Source: Crocinitomicaceae bacterium (GTDB lineage: Bacteria; Bacteroidota; Bacteroidia; Flavobacteriales_D; Crocinitomicaceae). Taken from it: a DNA stretch of 43,299 nucleotides. The position numbers and the translations under genes are program-made. The notes beneath the pieces are model-generated. The model was not told the origin of the DNA, did no database searches, and worked only from the letters and a program-made list of their open reading frames with translations. This document shows, piece by piece, positions 13,454-22,414 of the stretch (positions are counted from its first letter, which is position 1; every line of letters starts with the position of its first letter). Location: assembly GCA_022447665.1 (NCBI GenBank), contig JAKVAQ010000040.1:1-43299 (forward strand), written 5' to 3'.

Positions 13454-14528
13454 CTATTCTATCCCATGAAAAGCAGTCGTCAACCATGTGATATGAATTT
13501 TGTGACTTCCTTTTTAATTCACCGGATCTTTTTGCAGTTCTCACCTTTAAAAAAATTTGGGCAATGTCTTCACTATCAAAAGATTTGATTGGATAGCCTG
13601 CGTCATATTTTTCAATGTAGGGAATAAAATTTGTTCCAGGACTAACAATAGAAGGTGTACCTACGGCAGCCGCTTCTAACACCACGCCGGGCATGCCTTC
13701 GTTACGCGATAATAAAACGAGAGCATCCGAATTTCTTAAAGCTTCGTCTTTCATTTCTCCATAAAGCGCGCCCGAAAGAGTGACCTTATCGCTTAATTTA
13801 TTTTTTGCGATTAAATCTTTTAATGATTCCATTTCTCCACCCGCACCAATTATTGTTAAATGAACTTTATTTTTGTCGACAAGATTCATCGCTTCCATTA
13901 ACATATCTAAACCTTTGGTATGGATATCAATCCTACCTAAAAAGCATAATTCTAACCTATCCGATCTGCTGTCATCCGAGCTCAAATCTTTTTTACTCTG
14001 CCCATTGGGAATCATTAATATGTTGGCGCTGGCATCTATTCGACTAATTGATTTTTTTTCATTTTCTCCAAGAGCTTGAACTCCTTTAGAGCTTTTAATT
14101 ATTGCTCTGTCAAAAAAACGAGTGAAAATTGACTTTCCCCATTTAGACTTTTTCAGAGCCACTGAATTATAGGCTCCATGACATGTGAAAATATATTGAA
14201 CTCCTTTTTTTCTAAGTAATTTTGTGGCAGAATAATTTTCCGGAATGAATCCTCCGTGAATATGAACCATAGTGAAACGTGAGTCAATATTTTTTATACT
14301 CAAAACTAATTCTGGGTCAAGCTTGAAACGCATTCGTGTTTGTCTAAAGAGCCTTGTTTTGAAATCTCTTTGAGGATAATTATGGACTAAGTTTTTGGTT
14401 ATTCCCCATAGTTCTACATTATATTTTTTTGTTTGTGCATTAGCAAGTTCGCACACAACCTTGTTTACACCATTCGCTTTGTTAGGATTCGCTTTTCCAA
14501 GAACGATATGAATTACCTTTTTAATCAT
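13422..14528 (-). CDS. Glycosyltransferase family 4
   Basis: This 368-residue GT-B glycosyltransferase has an N-terminal KVIHIVLGKANPNKANGVNKVVCELA with the GGV-like nucleotide-proximal loop, and MVHIHGGFIPENY near residue 90. The donor domain has LELCFLGRIDIHTKGLDMLMEAM (about 193-215) and SRNEGMPGVVLEAAAVGTPSIVSPG (about 275-298), which carries the family EGMP...E signature. Donor-side architecture is that of capsule and EPS sugar transferases; the sugar is not known. Its start overlaps the flippase stop by 4 nt (14525-14528), indicating translational coupling, and its 3' end overlaps the wzy start. Confidence 0.87.
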   Translation of the reverse strand: MIKKVIHIVLGKANPNKANGVNKVVCELANAQTKKYNVELWGITKNLVHNYPQRDFKTRLFRQTRMRFKLDPELVLSIKNIDSRFTMVHIHGGFIPENYSATKLLRKKGVQYIFTCHGAYNSVALKKSKWGKSIFTRFFDRAIIKSSKGVQALGENEKKSISRIDASANILMIPNGQSKKDLSSDDSRSDRLELCFLGRIDIHTKGLDMLMEAMNLVDKNKVHLTIIGAGGEMESLKDLIAKNKLSDKVTLSGALYGEMKDEALRNSDALVLLSRNEGMPGVVLEAAAVGTPSIVSPGTNFIPYIEKYDAGYPIKSFDSEDIAQIFLKVRTAKRSGELKRKSQNSYHMVDDCFSWDRIVEEFSKAYAA

Positions 14529-15748
14529 ATTAATTTCTCTTTAATGATGGTGAAAAAATAAACTGAGTTTGTAAAAATCTGCAATACCCCAAAAGTTAAA
14601 ATTGCACCAGATAACCCCCATCTATTAACGAAAGGCTCAGCGCATAAATAACCAATAATTATAGAGCCTATATAGGCCACTAAAATCCCATTATTTTTAG
14701 CATTTATCTTTAAAATGAGTTGAAACCATGTGCCAACAAAAACCAAGACATAAACAAAGCTGAATTCTCTCAATAAAAAGGCATATTCTATCATGTCCTC
14801 TGAGTAAATATTACTCAGAACACGTTCTGGAAAAATTAATAGACTCAATAAGATCAATGAGAAAATAAGAGCACTATGAGAAAGTACTTTTTTTAGGTAT
14901 GTTTTATATTTTTTTGGTTCTCCAGTTTTTAGAAGCTGAGCACCTTTGGCAGGAACAATGTTTTCCAGTGCTAAAAAGATGACATGCAATAGACCTAGAA
15001 TATTTTGTAACATTCGTAAAACCCCTAAACTCGTTGTTCCGAGAATCCCCAAAACAGCCAATTGAATAAAGTTCCCTGATATCCATTGAAGGATATTGGT
15101 AAGAAGAAGAGCTTTACTGTATTTCCAATTGTTTACAAGGGTCGAATCTATTTTTCTAGGACGAATTACATCTCTAATTTTTCTGATCTTCAGCTCAAAA
15201 TAAACTCCACCTAATACAAAAGCAAATGCCAGTCCTATAAGCAGGTATTTTATTCCATCAACTTCTATATACCATAGAGAAGTAGCAAATAATGATAGGC
15301 TGAAGAAGAAAATTACGCTTCCGAAACAAGCATGTCTACTATTTTCTAATGCATAGAATAGTTTTCTCTGAGCGTCAAAGCGAAGCGCCGCAACAATTAG
15401 AAAGGTGTATATGATTACTTCAATTAAGAGTAAATCGTAAATAAAAAGAATAAGTAAAAAGACTGCTGGAGTCGTGATTATGAGTATTCGGTCTCTTATT
15501 TTTCGATTGGAGAAAACTATTTCTTCACGGGTGTGATTTTCGGATTGCAAAACCATCGAAGGCAGTGTGATGAACGAATGCAATAAGCTTGCAATGAATA
15601 AATAAATTAACCATACACTGGCATATTGTCCGTAGGAACTGAGACCAAATTGATTAACGATAAAAAGTCCAAGCAAAAAGTTAGTTCCACTAATAATACC
15701 TTGGTCAAGTAACCCGAGTATTCCCTTATATTTTTCGGCCTTAAACAT
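14525..15748 (-). CDS. wzx: Polysaccharide flippase (Wzx-like, MATE/MOP superfamily)
   Basis: The frame is open from 15871, but the start chosen here is the Met at 15746-15748 (MFKAEKYKGILGLLDQGI), one base after the stop of the Wzc-like gene. The upstream extension would overlap that gene by 122 nt and reads as a non-hydrophobic, unrelated stretch. The protein then has 407 residues and about twelve membrane segments, with the ISGTNFLLGLFIVNQFGLSSYGQYA first helix pair typical of polysaccharide exporters. It would flip the undecaprenyl-linked repeat unit to the periplasmic side for Wzy. The family assignment rests on topology and the N-terminal pattern. Confidence 0.84.
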   Translation of the reverse strand: MFKAEKYKGILGLLDQGIISGTNFLLGLFIVNQFGLSSYGQYASVWLIYLFIASLLHSFITLPSMVLQSENHTREEIVFSNRKIRDRILIITTPAVFLLILFIYDLLLIEVIIYTFLIVAALRFDAQRKLFYALENSRHACFGSVIFFFSLSLFATSLWYIEVDGIKYLLIGLAFAFVLGGVYFELKIRKIRDVIRPRKIDSTLVNNWKYSKALLLTNILQWISGNFIQLAVLGILGTTSLGVLRMLQNILGLLHVIFLALENIVPAKGAQLLKTGEPKKYKTYLKKVLSHSALIFSLILLSLLIFPERVLSNIYSEDMIEYAFLLREFSFVYVLVFVGTWFQLILKINAKNNGILVAYIGSIIIGYLCAEPFVNRWGLSGAILTFGVLQIFTNSVYFFTIIKEKLI

Positions 15749-15749
15749 A

Positions 15750-17993
15750 TTATTTAGAATAAGCGTTAAGTAGAGTTTTTGCTTTTTGGAAAATTCCCTT
15801 TTTTCCATTCTCAAATTTGAATTTTGAGCTTGTAAACATGCCTGAGTAGTTAGTGGTTTCGTGCGCACCATTCAGAACAACTTGTACATTTTTGATCTCA
15901 TGTTTCATTTTCATCAACTCGATATTATCAATGTATTGAACACTGCTTTTTCTGCAGCGAACAATGTAAAGAATAAGATCTGCAGGTTTCATTGCAAAAG
16001 CGGCTTCACTTTTTATCACCGATGCTGGTGTATCAATAATTATTCTATCAAATCGACTTCTAAGAGTATTTAAAAGGGGAACAAAGTTTTTGTGTGCGAG
16101 CTGCAGGGTGATATTTCTTTCTTCAATATCAAAGCCTAAATAAACATTGGTCTCAGATTTGAACTCATTCACTTTTTCAGGAGACTGAATCAGAGCGCTT
16201 AAGCTCTTCATGCTTCTTGAATTAGTTTTAGCTTCTAATGAAATGTAGCAAGTGCTATAGTTCATCTTTTGATAGGCTTCTGTAAGTCCTTCAGAACAAA
16301 AAGTTTTACCTTCTTTTTGCATCGAAGAACTAATGGTGATAATTTGATTTTTAGAACTATCAAGTTCAATTTGACCGATAAGGTTATTGAAGGCTTGTTG
16401 GGCATTATTTACGTCTTCTTGGGTTGTAATTGCTGCTATTATTGGAGCCGATGTAAGTTTCTCCACGTCTTCCATGGTGTATATCTTACCAGACATAAAT
16501 CTTTTCGCAAAAATTATTATTAGGCCTAGGGCAATTCCAAGAAACCCAAGAACAAAAGTGATTAATACTTTATTCGGTGAAACGGGTTTTTGAGGAACTT
16601 GAGCTCTTTGAATAACGCGATGAAATGACATCATTGCTGAAGATGCAATTTGAGCTTCGATTTTCTTTTGTGATAAGAAGTTGTAAACTGATTCATTAAT
16701 CATGAACTCTCTTTCCAATCTTCTCATTTCTTTTTCACGGGTTGGAAAATGGTCGAATTGATGTTCCAAAGCGAAAAGTGCGTTTTCTATACTTTCTCTT
16801 TTTGTTTTAATTTCTTGCTTGTTTCGTAGAATGGCTTCTTTTATATATTTCTTTATATCATCGATTTTTTCTTGACAGTTTTTAACTCTTTGGTCTTGAG
16901 CAGTATATTTTAACTCTAAATCCTTTTTCTCATCAGAGTGAATTTTTAGTTTTTTTACTAGTTCTACTAGATTCAAATCACCAAAACCAAAGTTTATCGC
17001 TGTTTCATCGTAATAGTCTCCAGCTTCTATATAAGCTTCTAATTCATAAATGGCCTCTTCATTTGCCTCTAGGTTGATAAGATCTAATCTCAGTTTGGAA
17101 ATTTCACGAAGACCTGTTTCTGTTTCTTGATATGTGTTTACTACATCATTATTTAATTTGTAGCGTTCAAGATCTGATTCTGAATCAGATAAATCCGCTT
17201 CAATCTCTTCAATTCTTGAATTAATAAAACCTAATGCTTGATTCGCTGCTGATGTTTTTGTCTCAACATAGTCTTGGACATAAATATCACATAGGGTGTT
17301 AACGAATGTTGCCGAAAACTCAGGGTTTTCACTTGTATACACTACTCTTAAAATTGAAATTTCTTTGTCAACAGCCTTTACATCTAGATTTTCTTTTATT
17401 TGATCTATCCATGTGTTTTGCGATTGTAACTTAACCAGGTAATCTCCATTTAAATCTTTACCATTCTCTCCGTAATTAATGGTAACAAAGGCTTCATTTA
17501 GTCTAAATGATTGGGCTAAAACTCCCTGCGCAAGAATTTCTTCTTCCTCATTAAGAACTTGCACGTATTCATTAGCTGAAATTCGAAGTATGAACAACTT
17601 ATCGACGATAGATTCGGTGCTATCAGCAGTAATTAGAATAGGCGAATCCTTGTAAAGTAAGCAATTCTTTAATTCTCCTTTTCGTTCGATTTTCCAATTG
17701 AGTTCAAGCTTATCGATGGTTTTACTTATGAGTAAATCTGATTTTAAAACTTCAGCTTCTGTTTCAATTTTGTTCTCAGCTGTAAACACATCAAAATCAG
17801 AGTATAGATTATTACCTGAAAAGCCGTACTTCTGATCATCAAGCTCAATTTTTGCCATTGTACGGTACTTGGGCTGCGTATACTTAATTATCGTTTTGGC
17901 TAAGTATAAGGCACCGAATAAGCAAATAAATAAGATCGGCAATCCCTTTATGAAGTGGATTATAGTTCGTTTGATTTTCTGTAGCTCTAGCAT
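15750..17993 (-). CDS. Polysaccharide co-polymerase with a degenerate BY-kinase domain (Wzc/GumC-like)
   Basis: The 747-residue protein has the PCP-2a architecture: membrane segment 1 (about 17-36), a Wzz domain and periplasmic coiled coil (about 255-430), a second membrane segment after PQKPVSPNK (about 477-498) and a cytosolic P-loop domain. Walker A is present (SSSMQKEGKT, 555-564) and so is Walker B (IIIDTPAS, 651-658). The A' motif, normally an aspartate-containing strand, reads CYISLEAKT (582-590), and the C-terminal tail lacks the usual tyrosine cluster. It would control chain length and export with the Wza-like protein encoded 33 nt upstream. Autophosphorylation may be weak or absent; that part is inference from motifs. 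Confidence 0.87.
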   Translation of the reverse strand: MLELQKIKRTIIHFIKGLPILFICLFGALYLAKTIIKYTQPKYRTMAKIELDDQKYGFSGNNLYSDFDVFTAENKIETEAEVLKSDLLISKTIDKLELNWKIERKGELKNCLLYKDSPILITADSTESIVDKLFILRISANEYVQVLNEEEEILAQGVLAQSFRLNEAFVTINYGENGKDLNGDYLVKLQSQNTWIDQIKENLDVKAVDKEISILRVVYTSENPEFSATFVNTLCDIYVQDYVETKTSAANQALGFINSRIEEIEADLSDSESDLERYKLNNDVVNTYQETETGLREISKLRLDLINLEANEEAIYELEAYIEAGDYYDETAINFGFGDLNLVELVKKLKIHSDEKKDLELKYTAQDQRVKNCQEKIDDIKKYIKEAILRNKQEIKTKRESIENALFALEHQFDHFPTREKEMRRLEREFMINESVYNFLSQKKIEAQIASSAMMSFHRVIQRAQVPQKPVSPNKVLITFVLGFLGIALGLIIIFAKRFMSGKIYTMEDVEKLTSAPIIAAITTQEDVNNAQQAFNNLIGQIELDSSKNQIITISSSMQKEGKTFCSEGLTEAYQKMNYSTCYISLEAKTNSRSMKSLSALIQSPEKVNEFKSETNVYLGFDIEERNITLQLAHKNFVPLLNTLRSRFDRIIIDTPASVIKSEAAFAMKPADLILYIVRCRKSSVQYIDNIELMKMKHEIKNVQVVLNGAHETTNYSGMFTSSKFKFENGKKGIFQKAKTLLNAYSK

Positions 17994-18026
17994 GATAAGG
18001 GGAGTTTATGATTCGAGATGTTACAA

Positions 18027-18764
18027 TTATTGCGTAAGCGATACAATTATCCCTACCGAGGTTAGTGCTGTGGCAAAAGGAATAATTATAGGGGAATTAA
18101 GTTGGACTGCCTTAATACCTTTGGAAGGTACATAAACGATGTCTTTGCTTTTCAATAGAATATTATTTTGTTGAACGGTGTTTAGTTTTGTTAGGTCAAT
18201 TTTACAACCTTGGCCATCTCTAACAACAATGATTCTTTTTGTGTTAGCGTAAAAGTTAAATCCTTCAGCCATTCCAATAGCTTCAACCAAAGAATTAGTT
18301 TCTTTTTCTAGTTTAAAATTTCCAGGGTGCTTTACCTCGCCTAATACCGTGATTTCCTTGTTTAAAACTTTAAGTTCCACAATTGGATCTTTGATATTCT
18401 CACTTAGCATAGTGGTAATGAGATGCTCAGCTTCATGAATTAAGAGGCCACCAAGCTTTGTTAGTCCGATAAAAGGAAGTGCGGCACATGAATCTTGATC
18501 AATTAAAATCCACTTTCCGAAACTTTCATTAGTATTGTATATTGAATAGGCAGATCCAACAGCCATGTCATCGTGGTTCCAGATCGATAAACTAAGTTTA
18601 TCATCAGGTCCTAGTACATGGAGATAGGTCTCGTTCAAATACTCAAAAGAGTTTAAATCTGAATTTAAATAATCCCCCTTGTATTTGAATAATTCACTCG
18701 AATTACAGCTTAAAAGTGTGATTACTAAAACTAATATTATTGTGTGGTAGATTGATTTATTCAT
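18027..18764 (-). CDS. Polysaccharide export lipoprotein (Wza-like, Poly_export/SLBB)
   Basis: The 245-residue protein has a lipoprotein signal peptide (hydrophobic to about residue 19, then the LLSC lipobox with C20). The Poly_export region starts at HVLGPDDKLSLSIWNHDDMAVG (about 50-72). One SLBB-like beta-grasp follows (KEITVLGEVKHPGNFKLEKE, about 150-170), and the C-terminus has a hydrophobic helix (SPIIIPFATALTSVGIIVSL). It would form the outer-membrane export channel for the EPS, docking onto the Wzc-like protein. It is shorter than E. coli Wza, as is common in Bacteroidota. It lies 5 nt downstream of the receiver gene in EPS block 1. Confidence 0.87.
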   Translation of the reverse strand: MNKSIYHTIILVLVITLLSCNSSELFKYKGDYLNSDLNSFEYLNETYLHVLGPDDKLSLSIWNHDDMAVGSAYSIYNTNESFGKWILIDQDSCAALPFIGLTKLGGLLIHEAEHLITTMLSENIKDPIVELKVLNKEITVLGEVKHPGNFKLEKETNSLVEAIGMAEGFNFYANTKRIIVVRDGQGCKIDLTKLNTVQQNNILLKSKDIVYVPSKGIKAVQLNSPIIIPFATALTSVGIIVSLTQ

Positions 18765-18769
18765 GAATT

Positions 18770-19192
18770 CTAAAAATTAAATAATCGACGAAAAAATGGG
18801 GTAGATGATTTCTTGGGATTGATGTCTAACTCGAATTCTTTCAAATCATTAAATATTTTTTCTATTCTCTCATTGTGATCTTCGTTATTTTTAATGATAT
18901 AGTCCATTGCTCCGTAACGAAGGCAGTTCACCGCAATTTCAATTTTCTCTTGACCTGAAAGCAATACTACTTGTATATTAGGGTAAGTAGATTTTATTTG
19001 TTTTAAAATGTCCAGACCTTTGATGTCTGGAAGGTTGTAGTCTAAAAAAATTAGGTTGGGTTGCTTATAGATGTTATTTAGCGCTTCCTTACCAGAATGG
19101 TATATATCAATGGAGCCTTCCATGAATTTCTCAAGTCTGGCATTCAGAACGTTGGCGTAAAATTTGTTGTCTTCGATTATAAATGTTTTCAT
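18770..19192 (-). CDS. Stand-alone response regulator receiver
   Basis: The 140-residue protein is a single receiver domain with acidic residues E7/D8, phospho-acceptor D51 (LIFLDYNLPD), S79 in VLLSGQ and the conserved lysine in DYIIKNN (about 101). After the receiver comes a short basic tail (KKSSTPFFRRLFNF) without a DNA-binding or enzymatic domain. It closely resembles the receiver of the sigma-54 activator at 22943-24286. It is the second gene of EPS block 1 and is likely phosphorylated by the hybrid kinase system upstream. Output is unknown: it could act as a phosphate sink or by protein contact with the export machinery. Confidence 0.87.
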   Translation of the reverse strand: MKTFIIEDNKFYANVLNARLEKFMEGSIDIYHSGKEALNNIYKQPNLIFLDYNLPDIKGLDILKQIKSTYPNIQVVLLSGQEKIEIAVNCLRYGAMDYIIKNNEDHNERIEKIFNDLKEFELDINPKKSSTPFFRRLFNF

Positions 19193-19202
19193 GATTTTGA
19201 GT

Positions 19203-19583
19203 TTAAGAAGCTTTCTTTATCGCTTTTATATTGAACAAAATTTCTTCTATTGCAGCTGAATAATTGCAGCATATGAAGTCGTCTAATGACTGTATTCTAT
19301 GTATTCTTTCAGAAACTGAAAATATCGGGGATACTATAATCAGTTTACTGTTTACATTAACTTCTAAAAAGTACTCGATTAGTTTTCTGGAAAGACGAAA
19401 TTGTTCTGCTTCGTCGAGCCGAGAAAAATAGAAATCTACAACCACTTGGTCGTTGAATTTTAGTTCTTCTTTGAATGCTTCGAACGAATATTCAAGATCT
19501 GATATTCTCGCAGAATAATTTAAATGTTGCCTGTAAGAAACCTTTGGTGCAGGGCTGAAATGTAATAGTGCTAGTTGGTTCAT
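19203..19583 (-). CDS. Unknown protein, possible degenerate receiver domain
   Basis: This 126-residue soluble protein is the first gene of EPS block 1. I recognise no family. The pattern VVVDFYFSRLDE (47-58) followed by a helix and then SKLIIVSPIF (79-88) mirrors the beta3-Asp-helix-beta4 part of the receiver encoded next to it, with D50 at the phospho-acceptor place. The N-terminal acidic pair and the conserved lysine are missing, so it would be a pseudo-receiver at best. Its ATG lies 37 nt after a TGGCAC element. It lies 10 nt before the receiver gene and is probably co-transcribed with it and the export genes. Confidence 0.65.
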   Translation of the reverse strand: MNQLALLHFSPAPKVSYRQHLNYSARISDLEYSFEAFKEELKFNDQVVVDFYFSRLDEAEQFRLSRKLIEYFLEVNVNSKLIIVSPIFSVSERIHRIQSLDDFICCNYSAAIEEILFNIKAIKKAS

Positions 19584-19614
19584 AACGTGATTTTCTCGTT
19601 ATAAAACCTTTATC

Positions 19615-19690
19615 GTGCCATAAGGCTAAAAAGTAGTGAATCAGCTAATTAGTTTATTGGCTAAGCTTTGCTGATTCCCGTTTTGGGAAT
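19615..19690 (-). promoter_or_regulatory. Candidate sigma-54 promoter and activator site of EPS block 1 (site A)
   Basis: ATTCCC-GTTTT-GGGAAT (19674-19690) is a perfect 6-bp inverted repeat with a 5-nt spacer, followed by another TTTCCC half-site (to 19699). About 55-75 nt downstream on the minus strand is TGGCACG, a perfect -24 element (TGGCAC at 19615-19620), 37 nt before the ATG at 19583. The -12 element (AGGTT) keeps the G but not TTGC. An enhancer-binding protein with a GAFTGA motif is encoded nearby. The elements are seen; the promoter is inferred. Confidence 0.5.
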
Positions 19691-19711
19691 TTTTTCCCAC
19701 TTTCGATCTGT

Positions 19712-22414
19712 TTAATCTTGAAGTTTATCAGCTACTTCATCAAGTAATTGACTGAGCATTTGAATGTATTCATCTAAAGGATCATGATTGCCTTCTTCAA
19801 TCAAGCGTGTGAGTTTTTGAATTTTTTGATTTCCCAAAATGTCTAATGAAGGTTTAATCTTATGCGCAATCTGTTTGAGTTGCTCTTTAGAATTGGACCT
19901 TAATATTTCTAAACTCGCTAATCCTTCTTTATGAAATATTTTGAGCATTTTATTGCGGAAAGCAATATCACCACCACCCATTTCTTCCAGTTTAGCTAAG
20001 TTAAGAATCGGAGGTGTATGTTTGTTGTCGAGGTATTTAGCAAGTGTACTTTTGAATACGTTTCTGTCAAATGGTTTGGATACATAATCATTCATACCAA
20101 CTTTAAGATATTCATCAATGTCACTTTTTACAGCATTTGCAGTTAAAGCAATAATTGGTTTTTCAATACCTAGTTGATTACGTAAATATTGTACCGTTTC
20201 TAAACCATTCATCTCTGGCATTTGAATATCCATCAATATAAGATCATACTTGGTGTCAGGATTCTCTTTTAAGAAGTCGATTAAAAGTTTACCGTTTCCG
20301 AATGTAATTATTTCGCCTTCGCTTTCTTCGATCATCTTTTCGGCAACAAATTGATTGAATTCATTGTCTTCAGCCATAAGAAAAGTGAAATCATTGAGAG
20401 AAATTTCAGACTCACTTATTAAGTTTTCTTTTGGTTGATTTGTCTGTTCAAGTGTAATCTCAAACCAAAACTTTGAACCTTTACCTAGTTCAGATTCTAC
20501 TCGAAGTTCACCTCCGAGTAGAGATATGATTTTCTTTGAAATACTTAGACCTAATCCTGTGCCACCATATTTACGCGTAGTATTATCCTCAGCTTGCTTA
20601 AACTCATTGAATATTGTACTCAAGTTTTTTTTAGATATACCAATTCCAGTATCAGTTACTTCGAAGAAAAATACGTTAGATTCTCTGCTTTTTCTTCCAA
20701 ATCGTACTTTTACTTCACCTTTTTCTGTGAATTTAATGGCGTTAGACGTTAGGTTTAAAAGAACTTGAGAAAGCCTTAGTCGATCAAATAGTCGCCAATC
20801 GTCCCGATCTACATTAATGTGTTCACTGAATAGTTTAAGTTCCTTTTTTAATGCGGAATATTCGAGAGTTGAAATGAGTTCATTTATACAATCGCAAATA
20901 TTGTTCGCTTTGTTTTCTATTATCATTTCACCTTTTTCGACCTTAGTTAAATCTAAAATATCATTAACTAGTCGAAGTAAGCTTTGGGCGGAAATTTGAA
21001 TTTTATCTAGAAGATTAGTTTGTTGAGAGGTTAATTGCGTATTTGCTAATAATTGTCCTACACCTATTACGGCATTTAGAGGTGTCCTAATTTCGTGGCT
21101 CATATTGGCCAAAAACATTTCTTTAGCTTTTGCGGACGCCTGAGCTATTTCTTTAGCCTCATTCAACTCATTTTCGAGTTTTTTTCGTTCAGTGATATCA
21201 ACATGAACCCCTATAGTACCTTGTTTATTGCCTTCTTGATCATAATATGGAGCTCCACTAATTATGATCCACAAATAATTACCGTTTTTGTGTTTAATCT
21301 GTACTTCGTATACACTCGAGACTCCCTTATTACGAAGTGTCTCAACCTCCTGCATTTTTTTCTTTGATTCTGGATGTAATAGAAAGTCTTCTGGTTTATT
21401 GCCGATTAGTTCTTTTTCAGAGTATCCGGTTAATTTGCAGAAGCTTTCGTAAACTTTAGTCATCACTCCTTCATTGTTTACTTCGATTAGTCCGAGTTCC
21501 AAGTTTTCCAGAATTCCTCTATATTTTTCCTCGCTTCTTTCAATTTCAGCTTGCAGTATTTTGTTTTCATGTATATCACGGGCAAATACAAGAAAACCTA
21601 CATCTCTGCCATTTTTTTGAAGAACTTTCGCTTTTTGTCCTAACCACCTTTTTTTACCCGATTTTGTGATGAATTCAAACTCAAAGTAAGTTGACCCAGT
21701 ACCATTTTTCAACTGATCCATGTGTATTTTTATGGCCTTAAGAAGAGTTGTGGAACTTATAAACTGTCTAATATTTTGACTAATGAATTCTTCTGGTAGG
21801 TATCCAGTGATTTTGGTGACTGATGGATTTACGTAGGTGACTTGTCCAGTTAAGTCCGTTTGATATATTATATCTTCCGCGGTTTCAATATAATCTCTAA
21901 AGTTAAGTTCAGACTCCTGCCTTGCTCTTTCTGCAGCGATTTGATTTGAAATATCAATGCCATATATGTTTACAAAACTCTCATTCGTAAATGGAATAAA
22001 GGTCAGTTGAAAGAAGTGTCCACCAATTTCATTTACCAGTGTACTTTCATTTCCTGATTTCAAACAATCCGAAATTGTTTGTCTAAAGAAAGTGTAGTTA
22101 CGATTTTCTCGATTTTGTTCAATTTCAGCTAAGATTGAAAGTCCTTTTTCGTTTCTGAATAGGATCTCAAAATCGCCATTGATTCTAATAACTGGATTTG
22201 GATTTTGTAAATAGAAATTTGCCATAGCCTTGATTTCATCCACTCTTCTTTCAAGATTCTGCTCAAGACCTTCGTTTAACATTATTAATTCTTGATTTGT
22301 ATTGAACAATTCAAGAGCCTTGTTTTCAAGAAGTTTTTCGGCTTCTTTCCTTGCCTTCTTTTCTCTAAAGTAGGCCTGCTTATAAAGTTCTATTTCCTTT
22401 TGGTCTTTATCCAA
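19712..22414 (-). CDS. Hybrid sensor histidine kinase: coiled coil, PAS domains, HisKA, HATPase, receiver, Hpt
   Basis: The 900-residue protein has no membrane segment. Order: N-terminal coiled coil (1-60), PAS-like domains at about 60-160, 170-285 and 295-412, HisKA with H440 (FLANMSHEIRTPLNAVIG), HATPase with N558, DTGIG (588-592) and GGTGLGLS (617-624), a receiver with D729 (LILMDIQMPEMNG), and a C-terminal Hpt with H851 (IAHKIKPSLDILG). It is a complete phosphorelay in one chain. Its gene overlaps the H-NOX gene by 8 nt, so the NO-bound H-NOX is the likely regulator of the kinase, as in other H-NOX/kinase pairs. Hpt phosphate could pass to the sigma-54 activator and to the stand-alone receivers in the EPS blocks. 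Confidence 0.9.
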   Translation of the reverse strand: MDKDQKEIELYKQAYFREKKARKEAEKLLENKALELFNTNQELIMLNEGLEQNLERRVDEIKAMANFYLQNPNPVIRINGDFEILFRNEKGLSILAEIEQNRENRNYTFFRQTISDCLKSGNESTLVNEIGGHFFQLTFIPFTNESFVNIYGIDISNQIAAERARQESELNFRDYIETAEDIIYQTDLTGQVTYVNPSVTKITGYLPEEFISQNIRQFISSTTLLKAIKIHMDQLKNGTGSTYFEFEFITKSGKKRWLGQKAKVLQKNGRDVGFLVFARDIHENKILQAEIERSEEKYRGILENLELGLIEVNNEGVMTKVYESFCKLTGYSEKELIGNKPEDFLLHPESKKKMQEVETLRNKGVSSVYEVQIKHKNGNYLWIIISGAPYYDQEGNKQGTIGVHVDITERKKLENELNEAKEIAQASAKAKEMFLANMSHEIRTPLNAVIGVGQLLANTQLTSQQTNLLDKIQISAQSLLRLVNDILDLTKVEKGEMIIENKANNICDCINELISTLEYSALKKELKLFSEHINVDRDDWRLFDRLRLSQVLLNLTSNAIKFTEKGEVKVRFGRKSRESNVFFFEVTDTGIGISKKNLSTIFNEFKQAEDNTTRKYGGTGLGLSISKKIISLLGGELRVESELGKGSKFWFEITLEQTNQPKENLISESEISLNDFTFLMAEDNEFNQFVAEKMIEESEGEIITFGNGKLLIDFLKENPDTKYDLILMDIQMPEMNGLETVQYLRNQLGIEKPIIALTANAVKSDIDEYLKVGMNDYVSKPFDRNVFKSTLAKYLDNKHTPPILNLAKLEEMGGGDIAFRNKMLKIFHKEGLASLEILRSNSKEQLKQIAHKIKPSLDILGNQKIQKLTRLIEEGNHDPLDEYIQMLSQLLDEVADKLQD

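Noticed and set aside
15749-15871. Longer N-terminus of the Wzx-like protein
   Set aside because: It would overlap the Wzc-like coding region by 122 nt, and the extra residues lack membrane character; the Met at 15748 directly follows the upstream stop.
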